NCBI RefSeq assembly: GCF_013177695.1
Contig: NZ_WOEY01000132.1
Span: forward strand, 1-64,000
Direction of reading: 5' to 3'
Source of the DNA: Paraburkholderia solitsugae
Lineage (GTDB): Bacteria > Pseudomonadota > Gammaproteobacteria > Burkholderiales > Burkholderiaceae
DNA: 64,000 bases
How positions within the stretch are numbered: the first letter of the stretch is position 1; each line of letters starts with the position of its first letter. Of this stretch, positions 18,289-26,727 are shown one piece after another. A program made the translations under genes and the position numbers. Under the pieces are notes generated by a model that was not told where the DNA came from, searched no databases, and worked only from the letters and a program-made list of their open reading frames with translations.

Positions 18289-19446
18289 TCAAGCGGGTTC
18301 TATTGCGCGCCACTGACCATCCGCCGCGCTGCTTGCCAACACCGCGTCGATGAAGCGCAGGCCCGCCACGCCGTCATCCACCGTTGTGAGCAGAAGGCTT
18401 TCGGCGGGTAATGGTTGACCCGCATTCAACGCTTCAATCTGTAACGCCGCATCCTTGTACAACTGCGCGAACGCTTCCAGATAACCCTCAGGATGCCCCT
18501 GTGGCACACGCGTTGCATGCGCCGCGACCGCGCTTTTCACACGTCCGCGCGTCAGGCGCTCTGCCATTCCGCCCAGCGGCGTGAACCACAATTCGTTCGG
18601 ATTCTCCTGATCGAAGGCGAGGTTTGCTTTTGTCCCATACACCCGCAGACGCAGCGCATTCTCCGCGCCGCTCGCCACCTGGCTCGCCCACAGCATGCCG
18701 CGCGCGCCGTTCGAATAGCGCAGCATCGCCTGCACGTGGTCGTCGATACGGCGTCCCGGCACAAAGGTATGCAACTCCGCGGATAGCGACGTCGGCGTCA
18801 TCCCCGTGATGAAGGCAGCGAGGTGATACGCATGCGTGCCGATGTCGCCGAGACAACCGGCGGGACCCGCCAATGACGGATCCGTGCGCCACCCCGCCTG
18901 TTTGTTTACGCCGCTCGTTTCTATCGGTTCAGCCAGCCAGTCCTGCGCGTATTCGACTTGCACCACGCGTATTTCGCCGAGTGCACCGTTTTCGACAAGC
19001 TCGCGAGCATGGCGCACCAGCGGATAACCGGAATACGTATGCGTCAGCGCGAACAGTCTGTTCTTCTCGCGCGCGAGCTTCGCTAGTGCCTCGCCTTCCG
19101 CCAGCGAAATCGCCAGCGGCTTGTCGCAGATCACATGGATGCCCGTTTCGAGAAAAGCCGTCGCCACCGGTGCATGCAGATGATTCGGTGTGACAATCGC
19201 GACCGCATCGATACCGTCGTCGCGCGCGGCTTCGGCGCGCGCCATCTCGCGCCAGTCTTCGTAGCTGCGTGCGATGCCGGCTTCGGCGGCGCTCGCTTGC
19301 GCACGCTGCGGATCAGACGACAACGCACCCGCGACCAGTTCGAACCGATCGTCGAGCCGCGCCGCTATTCGATGCACCGCGCCGATAAACGCGCCCTGCC
19401 CGCCGCCGACCATGCCGAGCCTGAGTCTTCTTTGTGGCATCGCCAC
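18289..19446 (-). CDS. Gfo/Idh/MocA family oxidoreductase
   Basis: An NAD(P)-dependent sugar or inositol dehydrogenase-type enzyme of 385 residues. It has an N-terminal Rossmann motif (LGMVGGGQGAFIGAVHRIAA), the NHLHAPVA region and the catalytic DKP variant of the EKP motif (GIHVICDKPLAISLAEGEAL), followed by the GFO_IDH_MocA C-terminal sheet. It is the last gene of the LacI-controlled ABC transporter operon. The exact substrate cannot be read from sequence. Confidence 0.88.
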   Translation of the reverse strand: MAMPQRRLRLGMVGGGQGAFIGAVHRIAARLDDRFELVAGALSSDPQRAQASAAEAGIARSYEDWREMARAEAARDDGIDAVAIVTPNHLHAPVATAFLETGIHVICDKPLAISLAEGEALAKLAREKNRLFALTHTYSGYPLVRHARELVENGALGEIRVVQVEYAQDWLAEPIETSGVNKQAGWRTDPSLAGPAGCLGDIGTHAYHLAAFITGMTPTSLSAELHTFVPGRRIDDHVQAMLRYSNGARGMLWASQVASGAENALRLRVYGTKANLAFDQENPNELWFTPLGGMAERLTRGRVKSAVAAHATRVPQGHPEGYLEAFAQLYKDAALQIEALNAGQPLPAESLLLTTVDDGVAGLRFIDAVLASSAADGQWRAIEPA

Positions 19447-19513
19447 CTCTCCTTTGCGATCTATTTCAGTTGTTTCACGGTCAACTCGTAGTCAACCCGC
19501 GTTCAGATTGCAG

Positions 19514-20563
19514 TCAAATACCGAGCACGCGCTTTAGCTGCGCCGCATCCACGCCACTGCCCGCGAAATCATCGAACGCATGGTCGGCCACGCGAATGAT
19601 GTGTCGGCGAATAAACTCCGCGCCTTCACGCGCGCCGTCGTGAGGATGCTTCAGCGCGCACTCCCATTCCAGCACCGCCCAGCCCGGATAATCGTACTGG
19701 GTCATCTTCGAGAAGATCGCGCCGAAATCGATCTGCCCGTCGCCAAGGGACCGGAAACGCCCCGCGCGTTCGACCCAGCCACTATAGCCGCCATACACGC
19801 CCTGCTTGCCGTTCGGACGAAACTCCGCATCCTTCACATGGAACGCCTTGATGCGCTCGTGATAGATGTCGATAAAGGCGAGGCAATCGAGCTGCTGCAG
19901 CACGAAATGGCTCGGGTCGTAGAGAATGTTCGCGCGCGGGTGTTGCTTCACCGTATCCAGAAAGCGCTCGAAGGTCACGCCGTCGTGCAGATCCTCACCC
20001 GGATGCAGTTCATAGCACACGTCGACGCCGGCTTCGTCGAATGCGTCGAGAATCGGCGTCCAGCGGCGCGCGAGTTCGTCGAAGGCAGCTTCTATCAATC
20101 CTGCCGGACGCTGCGGCCACGGATAGAGATACGGCCACGCGAGCGCGCCTGAAAACGACACGTGGGTGTTCAACCCCAAACGTTGCGATGCCTTTGCCGC
20201 CAGTTTCATCTGATCGATTGCCCACTGCGTGCGCGCGGCAGGATTGCCGCGCACACGCTGCGCCGCAAAGCCGTCGAACAACGTGTCATAGGCCGGATGC
20301 ACTGCGACGAGTTGCCCTTGCAAGTGCGTCGATAGCTCAGTGATCGTCACGCCCGCATCTTCCGCGATCTCGCGCAACTCGTCGCAATAGGTTTGACTCG
20401 CCGCCGCCTGCTCGAGATCGATCAGGCGCGTATCGCACGGCACCTGGATCCCCTTGAAGCCGAGGCTCGCCGCCCAGCCGGCCAGATGCGCGAGGTTGTC
20501 GAACGGCACCTCGTCGCCCATAAACTGGGCGAGAAAAATTGCCGGCCCTTTGATGGTTTTCAT
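19514..20563 (-). CDS. Sugar phosphate isomerase/epimerase (xylose-isomerase-like TIM barrel)
   Basis: A TIM-barrel protein of 349 residues of the AP_endonuc_2/IolE-like group. It has metal-ligand-type stretches (DVCYELHPGEDLHDG; ANILYDPSHFVLQQLDC; AVLEWECAL). The start MKTIKGPAIFLAQF at 20563 has a good RBS (gaggag), better than an in-frame start at 20623. With the adjacent Gfo/Idh/MocA dehydrogenase it likely isomerises an oxidised sugar or inositol intermediate taken up by the upstream transporter. Confidence 0.86.
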   Translation of the reverse strand: MKTIKGPAIFLAQFMGDEVPFDNLAHLAGWAASLGFKGIQVPCDTRLIDLEQAAASQTYCDELREIAEDAGVTITELSTHLQGQLVAVHPAYDTLFDGFAAQRVRGNPAARTQWAIDQMKLAAKASQRLGLNTHVSFSGALAWPYLYPWPQRPAGLIEAAFDELARRWTPILDAFDEAGVDVCYELHPGEDLHDGVTFERFLDTVKQHPRANILYDPSHFVLQQLDCLAFIDIYHERIKAFHVKDAEFRPNGKQGVYGGYSGWVERAGRFRSLGDGQIDFGAIFSKMTQYDYPGWAVLEWECALKHPHDGAREGAEFIRRHIIRVADHAFDDFAGSGVDAAQLKRVLGI

Positions 20564-20668
20564 CGTACGGCTCCTCGAACTATGGCGCGCCTGTGATGCC
20601 GTTGCGCTATGCGGTTGCGTCATGCCTCTGCGACAACAACACGTCAGGCGCGCGCCGGATGCCCGCGA

Positions 20669-21631
20669 TCAGAACGGCGAGTCAGGAAAATAGAACTGCT
20701 GCGCGTTTTCCTTCGTGATCAGCACCGACGGAATGATCGTGGTCGGCGGCAGTTTGTCGCCCTTCAGACGCGCTTCAGCGGTGAGCTTGATCGCGTCGTA
20801 GATGAATTTCGGCGAATACGACACGTCCGCCTTGATCATCGGTGCGCCGTCCATCACGTTCTTCACCATGCCCTTCGAACCGGCACCGCCGAACACAATC
20901 TTGATGTCGGAGCGCTTGGCCTGCTCGATCGCCTTGAGGACGCCCACGGCCATGTCGTCGTCCGCGGCCCACACCGCGTCGATATGCTTGAAGCGCGTGA
21001 GGTAGTCCTGCATCACCTTGAACGCGTCGTCGCGATTCCAGTTCGCGTATTTGGCGTCGAGGATCTTCATGTCCGGATAGTTCTTGATCACGTTCGTGAA
21101 GGCGGTCCAACGTTCGTTGTCGAGCGTGGTCGGAATGCCACGCAACGCGACGATGTCGCCTTTGCCGTCGAGTGCTTTCGCCAGATACTCGGCGGGAATC
21201 TTGCCGAACGCGGTGTTGTCACCCGCAACGTAGGCGTCCTGTGCGCTGGTATCTGTCAGACCGCGATCCACCACCGTCACATACACGCCCTTCTTCTTAA
21301 CCTGGGCGACGGGCTGCGTGAGCGAAGCCGATTCATACGGGAAAATCACCAGCGCGTTGATCTTGTTCACCGTCACCAGATCCTGCAACTGGTTCGCCTG
21401 TTCGGGCGCACCCGCCGCGGTCTTCACGATCACCTTAAGATCGGGATGCGCTTTCTCGAGATCGGCCTTCGCCTTGTTCGCCCACCAGACGATACCGCCC
21501 GTGAAGCCGTGGTCGGCTGTTGGAATCGCGACGCCCAGTATCACCTTCTCATCGGCGCGCGCAATGTTTGCCGTGCCCAATATCCCCAACGCCAGCATAC
21601 CGGCGCCGACCGCTCGAATGAACTGCTTCAT
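20669..21631 (-). CDS. Sugar ABC transporter periplasmic binding protein (RbsB type)
   Basis: A 320-residue periplasmic protein with a signal peptide (cleavage after NIARA, before DEKVILGVAI) and a ribose/galactose-binding (Peripla_BP_4) fold. Typical stretches are TADHGFTGGIVWWANKAKAD, INALVIFPYESASLTQPV and DAVWAADDDMAVGVLKAIEQ. It is separated from the permease gene by a 189-bp gap containing a strong hairpin and a short tandem repeat. The ligand is probably a monosaccharide or polyol. Confidence 0.92.
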   Translation of the reverse strand: MKQFIRAVGAGMLALGILGTANIARADEKVILGVAIPTADHGFTGGIVWWANKAKADLEKAHPDLKVIVKTAAGAPEQANQLQDLVTVNKINALVIFPYESASLTQPVAQVKKKGVYVTVVDRGLTDTSAQDAYVAGDNTAFGKIPAEYLAKALDGKGDIVALRGIPTTLDNERWTAFTNVIKNYPDMKILDAKYANWNRDDAFKVMQDYLTRFKHIDAVWAADDDMAVGVLKAIEQAKRSDIKIVFGGAGSKGMVKNVMDGAPMIKADVSYSPKFIYDAIKLTAEARLKGDKLPPTTIIPSVLITKENAQQFYFPDSPF

Positions 21632-21676
21632 GGTTGTGTCTCCTATGTCGACCGGTTTTAGCGCTTTAGCTGTCGA

Positions 21677-21706
21677 CCAGAGTTGGCGCTTTAGCGCTTA
21701 CTCTGG
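21677..21706. other. Intercistronic hairpin in the sugar transporter operon
   Basis: Perfect arms CCAGAGT and ACTCTGG (21677-21683 and 21700-21706) enclose a second perfect stem GCGC-ttta-GCGC. The hairpin lies between the permease and binding-protein genes. It has no U-tract on either strand, so it is more likely an RNA-stability or processing element than a terminator. Confidence 0.55.
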
Positions 21707-21741
21707 CCCCCATGCAAAGCACTTACTCTGGTCCCATGCAA
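21693..21741 (+). repeat. Two adjacent 24/25-bp direct repeats
   Basis: AGCGCTTACTCTGG-(ccccc)-ATGCAA at 21693-21717 is followed immediately by AGCACTTACTCTGG-(tcc)C-ATGCAA at 21718-21741. The first copy shares bases with the hairpin, suggesting a small repeat element rather than coding sequence. Confidence 0.6.
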
Positions 21742-21820
21742 CATCGTTGCGTTATGAGGCGTTCATGCACCCCGATTCTGGAACTTGCCGTTGTATCCCT
21801 TGAAGCTCAACGCCTACCAC

Positions 21821-22834
21821 TTACCGCCGTCCGCGCTGCACAAACGCGACGAAGATAATCACCACGCCCTGCACCGCCGCGTTCAGATACACGCTGATGA
21901 TGCTGGTCAGATTCAGAATGTTGGCGATCACCGAAAGCAGGATCGCGCCGATCACCGTACCGACCACGCGCCCTTCGCCGCCCTTCAACGCAGTGCCGCC
22001 CACCACCACCGATGCAATCGCTTCGAGCTCCCACAGCAAACCGGTGGTCGGCGTGGCCGAACCGAGCCGCGGTACGTACAGCACCGTTGCCACGCCGACA
22101 CAGATGCCGAGCAACACGTACGTAATGATCTTCACGGTATCGACGCGGATCGCCGCGTAGCGCGCGACCTGCTCGTTGGAACCGATCGCTTGCACGTGGC
22201 GGCCGAACGCGGTGCGGTTGAGGATCAACGCGCCACCCGCGGCGACGACCAGAAACACCCAGATCGGGACCGGCACACCAAACAGACTCGCGTAGTAAAC
22301 CGGCCCGTATAAGTCGGACAGCGAGTTATCCAAAGTCAGCGCGCCGCCATCCGCGAGCCATGTCAGTACCGCGCGAAAAATCCCCAACGTGCCCAACGTA
22401 ACGATGAATGGCTCGATGCGCCCCTTGGTAATCAGCAGCCCGTGCGCGCAGCCGAACAATCCACCAAGCACCAGCGCGAACACAATGCCGAGCGTCACAA
22501 TCAGCAAAGGCGCGAGCGTATGGCCGCCGACACCCGCAGCAAGTCCGTTCATCAGCCAGATCATGCTGCCCGCGATCAGCGCCGCCATCGACCCGACCGA
22601 CAGATCGATGCCGCCCGAAATGATCACGAAGGTCATGCCGACCGCGATGATGCCGATGAACGAGGTGCGCGTGAGCACGTTCATCAGGTTGTCGAGCGTC
22701 GCGAAATCGTGGTTGAGCAGCGTGCCGACGATGCACAACACGATCAGCCCAACGAGCGGCCCGAGTGCATACAGACGATGCGCGAAGCGCAACGCACGGC
22801 CGGATTGGACGGCTTCAGTGGGTGCCGGTCGCAT
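21821..22834 (-). CDS. Sugar ABC transporter permease (RbsC type)
   Basis: An integral membrane protein of 337 residues with about eight to ten hydrophobic spans. The conserved BPD_transp_2 stretch is visible as FVIISGGIDLSVGSMAALIA, followed by later GRHVQAIGSNEQVARYAAIR (the EAA-like loop contacting the ATPase). Its first 20 bp overlap the end of the ATPase gene, indicating translational coupling. Confidence 0.93.
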   Translation of the reverse strand: MRPAPTEAVQSGRALRFAHRLYALGPLVGLIVLCIVGTLLNHDFATLDNLMNVLTRTSFIGIIAVGMTFVIISGGIDLSVGSMAALIAGSMIWLMNGLAAGVGGHTLAPLLIVTLGIVFALVLGGLFGCAHGLLITKGRIEPFIVTLGTLGIFRAVLTWLADGGALTLDNSLSDLYGPVYYASLFGVPVPIWVFLVVAAGGALILNRTAFGRHVQAIGSNEQVARYAAIRVDTVKIITYVLLGICVGVATVLYVPRLGSATPTTGLLWELEAIASVVVGGTALKGGEGRVVGTVIGAILLSVIANILNLTSIISVYLNAAVQGVVIIFVAFVQRGRR

Positions 22835-24302
22835 GGGCGATCAACTCCTCTTCGGTCAGATGCTCGAGCGTGAGCGTGGCTTGCAGGCGTCCCGCGCGCA
22901 TCACGGCGACGCGGTGACACAAGCCGATCAGCTCGATCAGTTCGGATGAGATGACGATCACCGCGCGGCCCTGCGCGGCGAGACGATGGATCAGGAAATA
23001 GATGTCGCGTTTCGCGCCGACATCGACGCCGCGAGTCGGCTCGTCGAGCACGATCACGTTCGGATCGGGCTGCAGGAACTTGGCGAGCGCGAGCTTCTGC
23101 TGATTGCCGCCGGAGAGCATGCGCGCGCGGCTCGATAGATCGCCCGTGCGAATGCCGAAGTCGCTCACGGCTTGCGTCAAGGCTGCGCGCCCCGCTTTCA
23201 TATCGAGCAGCGGATGCGCGTAGCGTTCGAGCGTCATTAGCGTGACGTTGTCCTGCAGGCTTAGATTCACATGCAGGCCTTTGCCTTTGCGATCTTCGCT
23301 CAGATAAGTGAGGCCGTGACGCATGGCGTCGCGCGGGCTTTTCAGATCGGCGCGGCGGCCGGCGATCTCGATGTGGCCCGCCGTGCGTTTGCGCAGGCCG
23401 ATGATCGCTTCGAACGCTTCGGTGCGACCCGCGCCGACGAGGCCGGCAAAACCCAGCACTTCGCCGGCGCGCACCTCGAAGCTCAGATCTTCCACCCAGT
23501 CTGGTACGGCGAGACCGTCGACTTTCAACGCGATCGGCGCGTCGGCGGGCACGGCGATCTTGTCGGGGAACATATCGGACACGTCTCGCCCGACCATCAG
23601 ATTCGCCATCTGCTGCCGCGCGAGTCCCGCGGTTTCGCTGCGCGCGACGAAGCGGCCGTCTCGCATCACGATCACTTCGTCGGTGATGCGCTCGACTTCA
23701 TCGAGCTTGTGCGAGATGTAGACGATGGTCACGCCATCGGCTTTCAGCTTCGCCATCAGCGTGAAGAGGCGTTCGGTTTCGGAGGGCGTGAGCGTGGCGG
23801 TCGGTTCATCCATGATGAGCAAACGCGCGCGGCGCGACAGCGCCTTGCCGATCTCCACCATCTGCTTTTCCGCGACGATCAACTCGCGCACTTTCGTATC
23901 CGGCGCTTTCTGAAGGCCTACCTGCGCGAGATAACGTGCGGCTTCAACTCGCATTGCCGCGTCGTCGACGAACCAGCCGCGCCTTTTTTCATGACCGAGA
24001 TACATGTTCTGCGCGATCGTCAGATGCTCGGCAAGATTGAACTCCTGGTGAATCAGCACGATGCCGGCCGCTTCCGCATCGCGCGAACCGATGAACTGCT
24101 GCGCGTGGCCGTCGACCAGCAAGGTACCCGAGGTCGCCGTTTCGTAGCCGGCGAGGATTTTCATCAGCGTCGATTTGCCCGCGCCGTTCTCGCCGAGCAA
24201 ACCGTAGATGCGCCCCGGCGCCAGCTCGAAGCTCACCCCGTGCAGCACGCGCACCGGCCCGAAGTCTTTGCGGATATCGTCGAAGCGAATGGCGAGGCTC
24301 AT
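22815..24302 (-). CDS. Sugar ABC transporter ATP-binding protein (RbsA type, duplicated)
   Basis: A 495-residue protein with two ABC cassettes. The first has Walker A GENGAGKSTLMKIL and Walker B LLIMDEPTA. In place of the usual LSGGQ signature it has the divergent VREL-IVAEKQMVEIGKAL, normal for this family. The second cassette has a degenerate Walker A (GLVGAGRTEAFEAI), signature LSGGNQQKLALAKFL and IVLDEPTRGVDVGAK. This asymmetric layout is characteristic of RbsA/MglA importers. Confidence 0.95.
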   Translation of the reverse strand: MSLAIRFDDIRKDFGPVRVLHGVSFELAPGRIYGLLGENGAGKSTLMKILAGYETATSGTLLVDGHAQQFIGSRDAEAAGIVLIHQEFNLAEHLTIAQNMYLGHEKRRGWFVDDAAMRVEAARYLAQVGLQKAPDTKVRELIVAEKQMVEIGKALSRRARLLIMDEPTATLTPSETERLFTLMAKLKADGVTIVYISHKLDEVERITDEVIVMRDGRFVARSETAGLARQQMANLMVGRDVSDMFPDKIAVPADAPIALKVDGLAVPDWVEDLSFEVRAGEVLGFAGLVGAGRTEAFEAIIGLRKRTAGHIEIAGRRADLKSPRDAMRHGLTYLSEDRKGKGLHVNLSLQDNVTLMTLERYAHPLLDMKAGRAALTQAVSDFGIRTGDLSSRARMLSGGNQQKLALAKFLQPDPNVIVLDEPTRGVDVGAKRDIYFLIHRLAAQGRAVIVISSELIELIGLCHRVAVMRAGRLQATLTLEHLTEEELIAHATGTH

Positions 24303-24305
24303 GGC

Positions 24306-25382
24306 TCACGCGCTCCGGCGAATCACAAGCCGATGCGGCAGCAGCACGCCCGGCACGTTCGCCAACGGATTCGCGAGCCGCTGCAGCAGCAGGCGCGCGG
24401 CCGTTTCGCCGAGTTCGCGCATTGGCTGGGCAATGGTGGTCAACGGTGGATCGATTTGCGCGGCAAGGGAAATATCGTCGAAGCCGACCACCGCGACATC
24501 GTCCGGCACGCGCTTGCCGACGTTGCGCAAGCCATGGATCACACCGATCGCCAGCGTATCGGAAACGGCGAAGATCGCGCTCGGCGCGTCAGGCTGCTGC
24601 ATCAGCAAAGCTGCCGCCGATGCGCCCGCCTCATAGTCGAGACTGTTCAGGTTCATGCGCCAGCGCCCGTCCGGCGTAATGCCCGCTTCGGTCAACGCGT
24701 CCAGATAGCCTTGCTGACGCTGCCGCGCGTACAGATAGTTGACATCCGAATTGATCAGCCCGATGCGCCGATGGCCGCGCGCGAGCAGATGCCGCACCGC
24801 GTCGCCCGCCGCCCGATAGTTGTCGATGCCCACATACGGCACGCCCATCGCCGGATCGAACTCGCAGCACGCGACCCAAGGCAGCGCGCTGGATGCCTCA
24901 CCGAGCGCCTGCTGGATGGTGGCGGGATCGAGGCAGATCGCGCCATCCGCGCGGCGGCGGCGCAGCAGATCGAAATAGCTGCGCTCGCGTCCCGGATCCG
25001 CACCTGTGTCGCAGAGCAGCATGAAGTAGCCGTGCTGACGCGCGACGCTGTCGATACCGCGCACGATCTCCGCGTAGAAGGGGTTGCCGACGTCAGGCAC
25101 CATCGTCAGCAGCAGGCGACTTTCGGCGGTACGCAGGTTGCGCGCGAGTTCGTTGACGCGATAGCCGCTGGCGTCGACCGCCGCCAATACCTTGTCGCGC
25201 GTCGCGGGCCGCACGTTCTCGTGGCCGTTCAGCACGCGCGACACGGTCGCCACCGAGACGCCCGCCTGCTCCGCCACCTGGGCAATCGACAGACCCTCCG
25301 CCGGCCGCTGCGGCTGACCCTCAGGCTGCGAGCGAGTCTTCGACGACGTCGCGGGGGCTGCTTTGGACACCGACTTGGACAA
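24306..25382 (-). CDS. LacI-family transcriptional regulator of the sugar operon
   Basis: An N-terminal LacI helix-turn-helix (LSIAQVAEQAGVSVATVSRV then LNGHENVRPATRDKVLAAV) follows a 30-residue, low-complexity leader. The rest is a periplasmic-binding-like effector domain. The only upstream starts in frame are TTG 25382 and GTG 25368, so the true N-terminus is uncertain. The gene is first in the operon, 3 bp from the ATPase gene, with a perfect 22-bp palindrome just upstream. Autoregulated, ligand-relieved repression is expected. Confidence 0.9.
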   Translation of the reverse strand: MSKSVSKAAPATSSKTRSQPEGQPQRPAEGLSIAQVAEQAGVSVATVSRVLNGHENVRPATRDKVLAAVDASGYRVNELARNLRTAESRLLLTMVPDVGNPFYAEIVRGIDSVARQHGYFMLLCDTGADPGRERSYFDLLRRRRADGAICLDPATIQQALGEASSALPWVACCEFDPAMGVPYVGIDNYRAAGDAVRHLLARGHRRIGLINSDVNYLYARQRQQGYLDALTEAGITPDGRWRMNLNSLDYEAGASAAALLMQQPDAPSAIFAVSDTLAIGVIHGLRNVGKRVPDDVAVVGFDDISLAAQIDPPLTTIAQPMRELGETAARLLLQRLANPLANVPGVLLPHRLVIRRSA

Positions 25383-25396
25383 GTTAATTCGCCTGG

Positions 25397-25418
25397 AAAA
25401 TGTAATCGATTACATTTT
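25397..25418. promoter_or_regulatory. LacI-type operator, perfect 22-bp palindrome
   Basis: AAAATGTAATC/GATTACATTTT is exactly self-complementary with a central CG, the usual form of LacI/GalR-family operators (core TGTAATCGATTACA). It lies 15 bp upstream of the TTG start of the regulator gene, so the regulator probably represses the whole transporter operon. Confidence 0.85.
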
Positions 25419-25677
25419 TGAACGATGGAAGCGGGAATCGCAAGGACGGATCGCTAGGGATTAACACGGGGGCGAGCAGGTATGGCGAGAGCTGGTCCAG
25501 GGTGCGGCGCTGCGGCGCACTGCCCGCGACGGCGTGGATTCGCGCCGCCATTTGGTACAATTCCGCAGTTACCCTGCCGTGGCCTGCATACCGGGTTGAA
25601 CCCCGGCGTTGTACCCTGAGGCCGCCGGTCAGTGGCAAAGAATCGCAAACTCGCCAAACCACACTGCCGAATCCACC

Positions 25678-26331
25678 ATGAACATCGAGCAAGCGCGTTT
25701 CAACATGATCGAACAGCAGATCCGCCCCTGGGAGGTGCTCGACCAGGACGTGCTGAATCTGCTCTCGATCGTCAAGCGTGAAAACTTCGTCCCCCCCGTC
25801 TACCGCGATCTGGCCTTCGTCGACTTCGAAGTGCCGCTGCCGGCCGGCCAGCACATGCTGGCGCCGCGCGTCGAAGCGCGCGTGCTGCAGGAACTGGCGA
25901 TGAAGAAACACGAAAGCGTGCTCGAAATCGGTGCGGGTTCGGGCTACATGGCTGCCCTGCTCGCGCATCGCGCGCAGCACGTGCTGACGGTCGATATCGA
26001 ACCGGAACTGGCTGAACTGGCGAAGAACAATCTCATCGCCAACGGCGTGCTGAACGCCGAAGTCGTCACGGGCGACGCCTCGCGCGGCTGGGCCAACGCC
26101 GCACCGTATGACGTGATCTGCGTATCGGGCGGCCTGCCGGTGCTGCCGCAGGAAATCCTCGAACATCTGAAGGTCGGTGGCCGTCTGGCCGCTTTTGTCG
26201 GTACCGCGCCGGTCATGAAGGCGCAGGTCATCACGCGTATCGACGAGAAGCAGTACCGTATCGCCGACGTGTTCGAAACCTATGTCGAGCCGCTGATTAA
26301 CGCCGTGCAGCCGCCGCGCTTCAAGTTTTAA
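25678..26331 (+). CDS. Protein-L-isoaspartate O-methyltransferase family protein
   Basis: A SAM-dependent methyltransferase of 217 residues. Motif I is SVLEIGAGSGYMAALLAHRA, motif post-I HVLTVDIEPELAELAKNNL. The N-terminal block FNMIEQQIRPWEVLDQDVLN and ENFVP are typical of the Pcm family. In this lineage the gene stands before a rhodanese gene and a TolC-family gene, as here. Repair of isoaspartyl residues is the family role; members of this shorter branch may have other substrates. Confidence 0.88.
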   Translation: MNIEQARFNMIEQQIRPWEVLDQDVLNLLSIVKRENFVPPVYRDLAFVDFEVPLPAGQHMLAPRVEARVLQELAMKKHESVLEIGAGSGYMAALLAHRAQHVLTVDIEPELAELAKNNLIANGVLNAEVVTGDASRGWANAAPYDVICVSGGLPVLPQEILEHLKVGGRLAAFVGTAPVMKAQVITRIDEKQYRIADVFETYVEPLINAVQPPRFKF

Positions 26332-26390
26332 TTCGCACGTTTTTCTGGACGGCCGGCACGCCGCCGTCCTCTGAACTGGATGTCCTGCTG

Positions 26391-26714
26391 ATGCAAAATC
26401 TGACCGCTCCCGCACTCGCCGAATGGCTCGCCGATCAATCGCGCACCGCACCGGTGCTGCTCGATGTGCGCGAACCGTGGGAAATCCAGACGGCGTCGAT
26501 CGCCGGCGCCGTGTCGATTCCGATGCGTGAGATTCCCGCGCGCAGCGAAGAACTCGACGACGACGCGCAAATCGTCTGCGTGTGCCATCACGGTGCGCGC
26601 AGCGCCCAGGTCGCGATGTTCCTCGAATCCCGCGGCCACACCAACGTCTTGAATCTGCAAGGCGGGATCGACGCGTGGTCGCGTCAGGTCGATCCGTCCG
26701 TTCCTACCTACTGA
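26391..26714 (+). CDS. Single-domain rhodanese-like sulfurtransferase
   Basis: A 107-residue rhodanese domain with the CH2A-type start LLDVREPWEIQTASI and the active-site loop CVCHHGARSAQ. The catalytic Cys is in C-HHGARS, so it is probably catalytically active (GlpE/PspE size). The C-terminal NVLNLQGGIDAWSRQVDPSV is typical. It lies between the methyltransferase gene and the broken tolC-like gene. Confidence 0.92.
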   Translation: MQNLTAPALAEWLADQSRTAPVLLDVREPWEIQTASIAGAVSIPMREIPARSEELDDDAQIVCVCHHGARSAQVAMFLESRGHTNVLNLQGGIDAWSRQVDPSVPTY

Positions 26715-26727
26715 TCGCACGGTTGCG

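Noticed and set aside
23271..25421. 716-codon plus-strand frame opposite the ABC ATPase and LacI genes
   Set aside because: Shadow frame; the minus-strand genes have complete family motifs and an operator.
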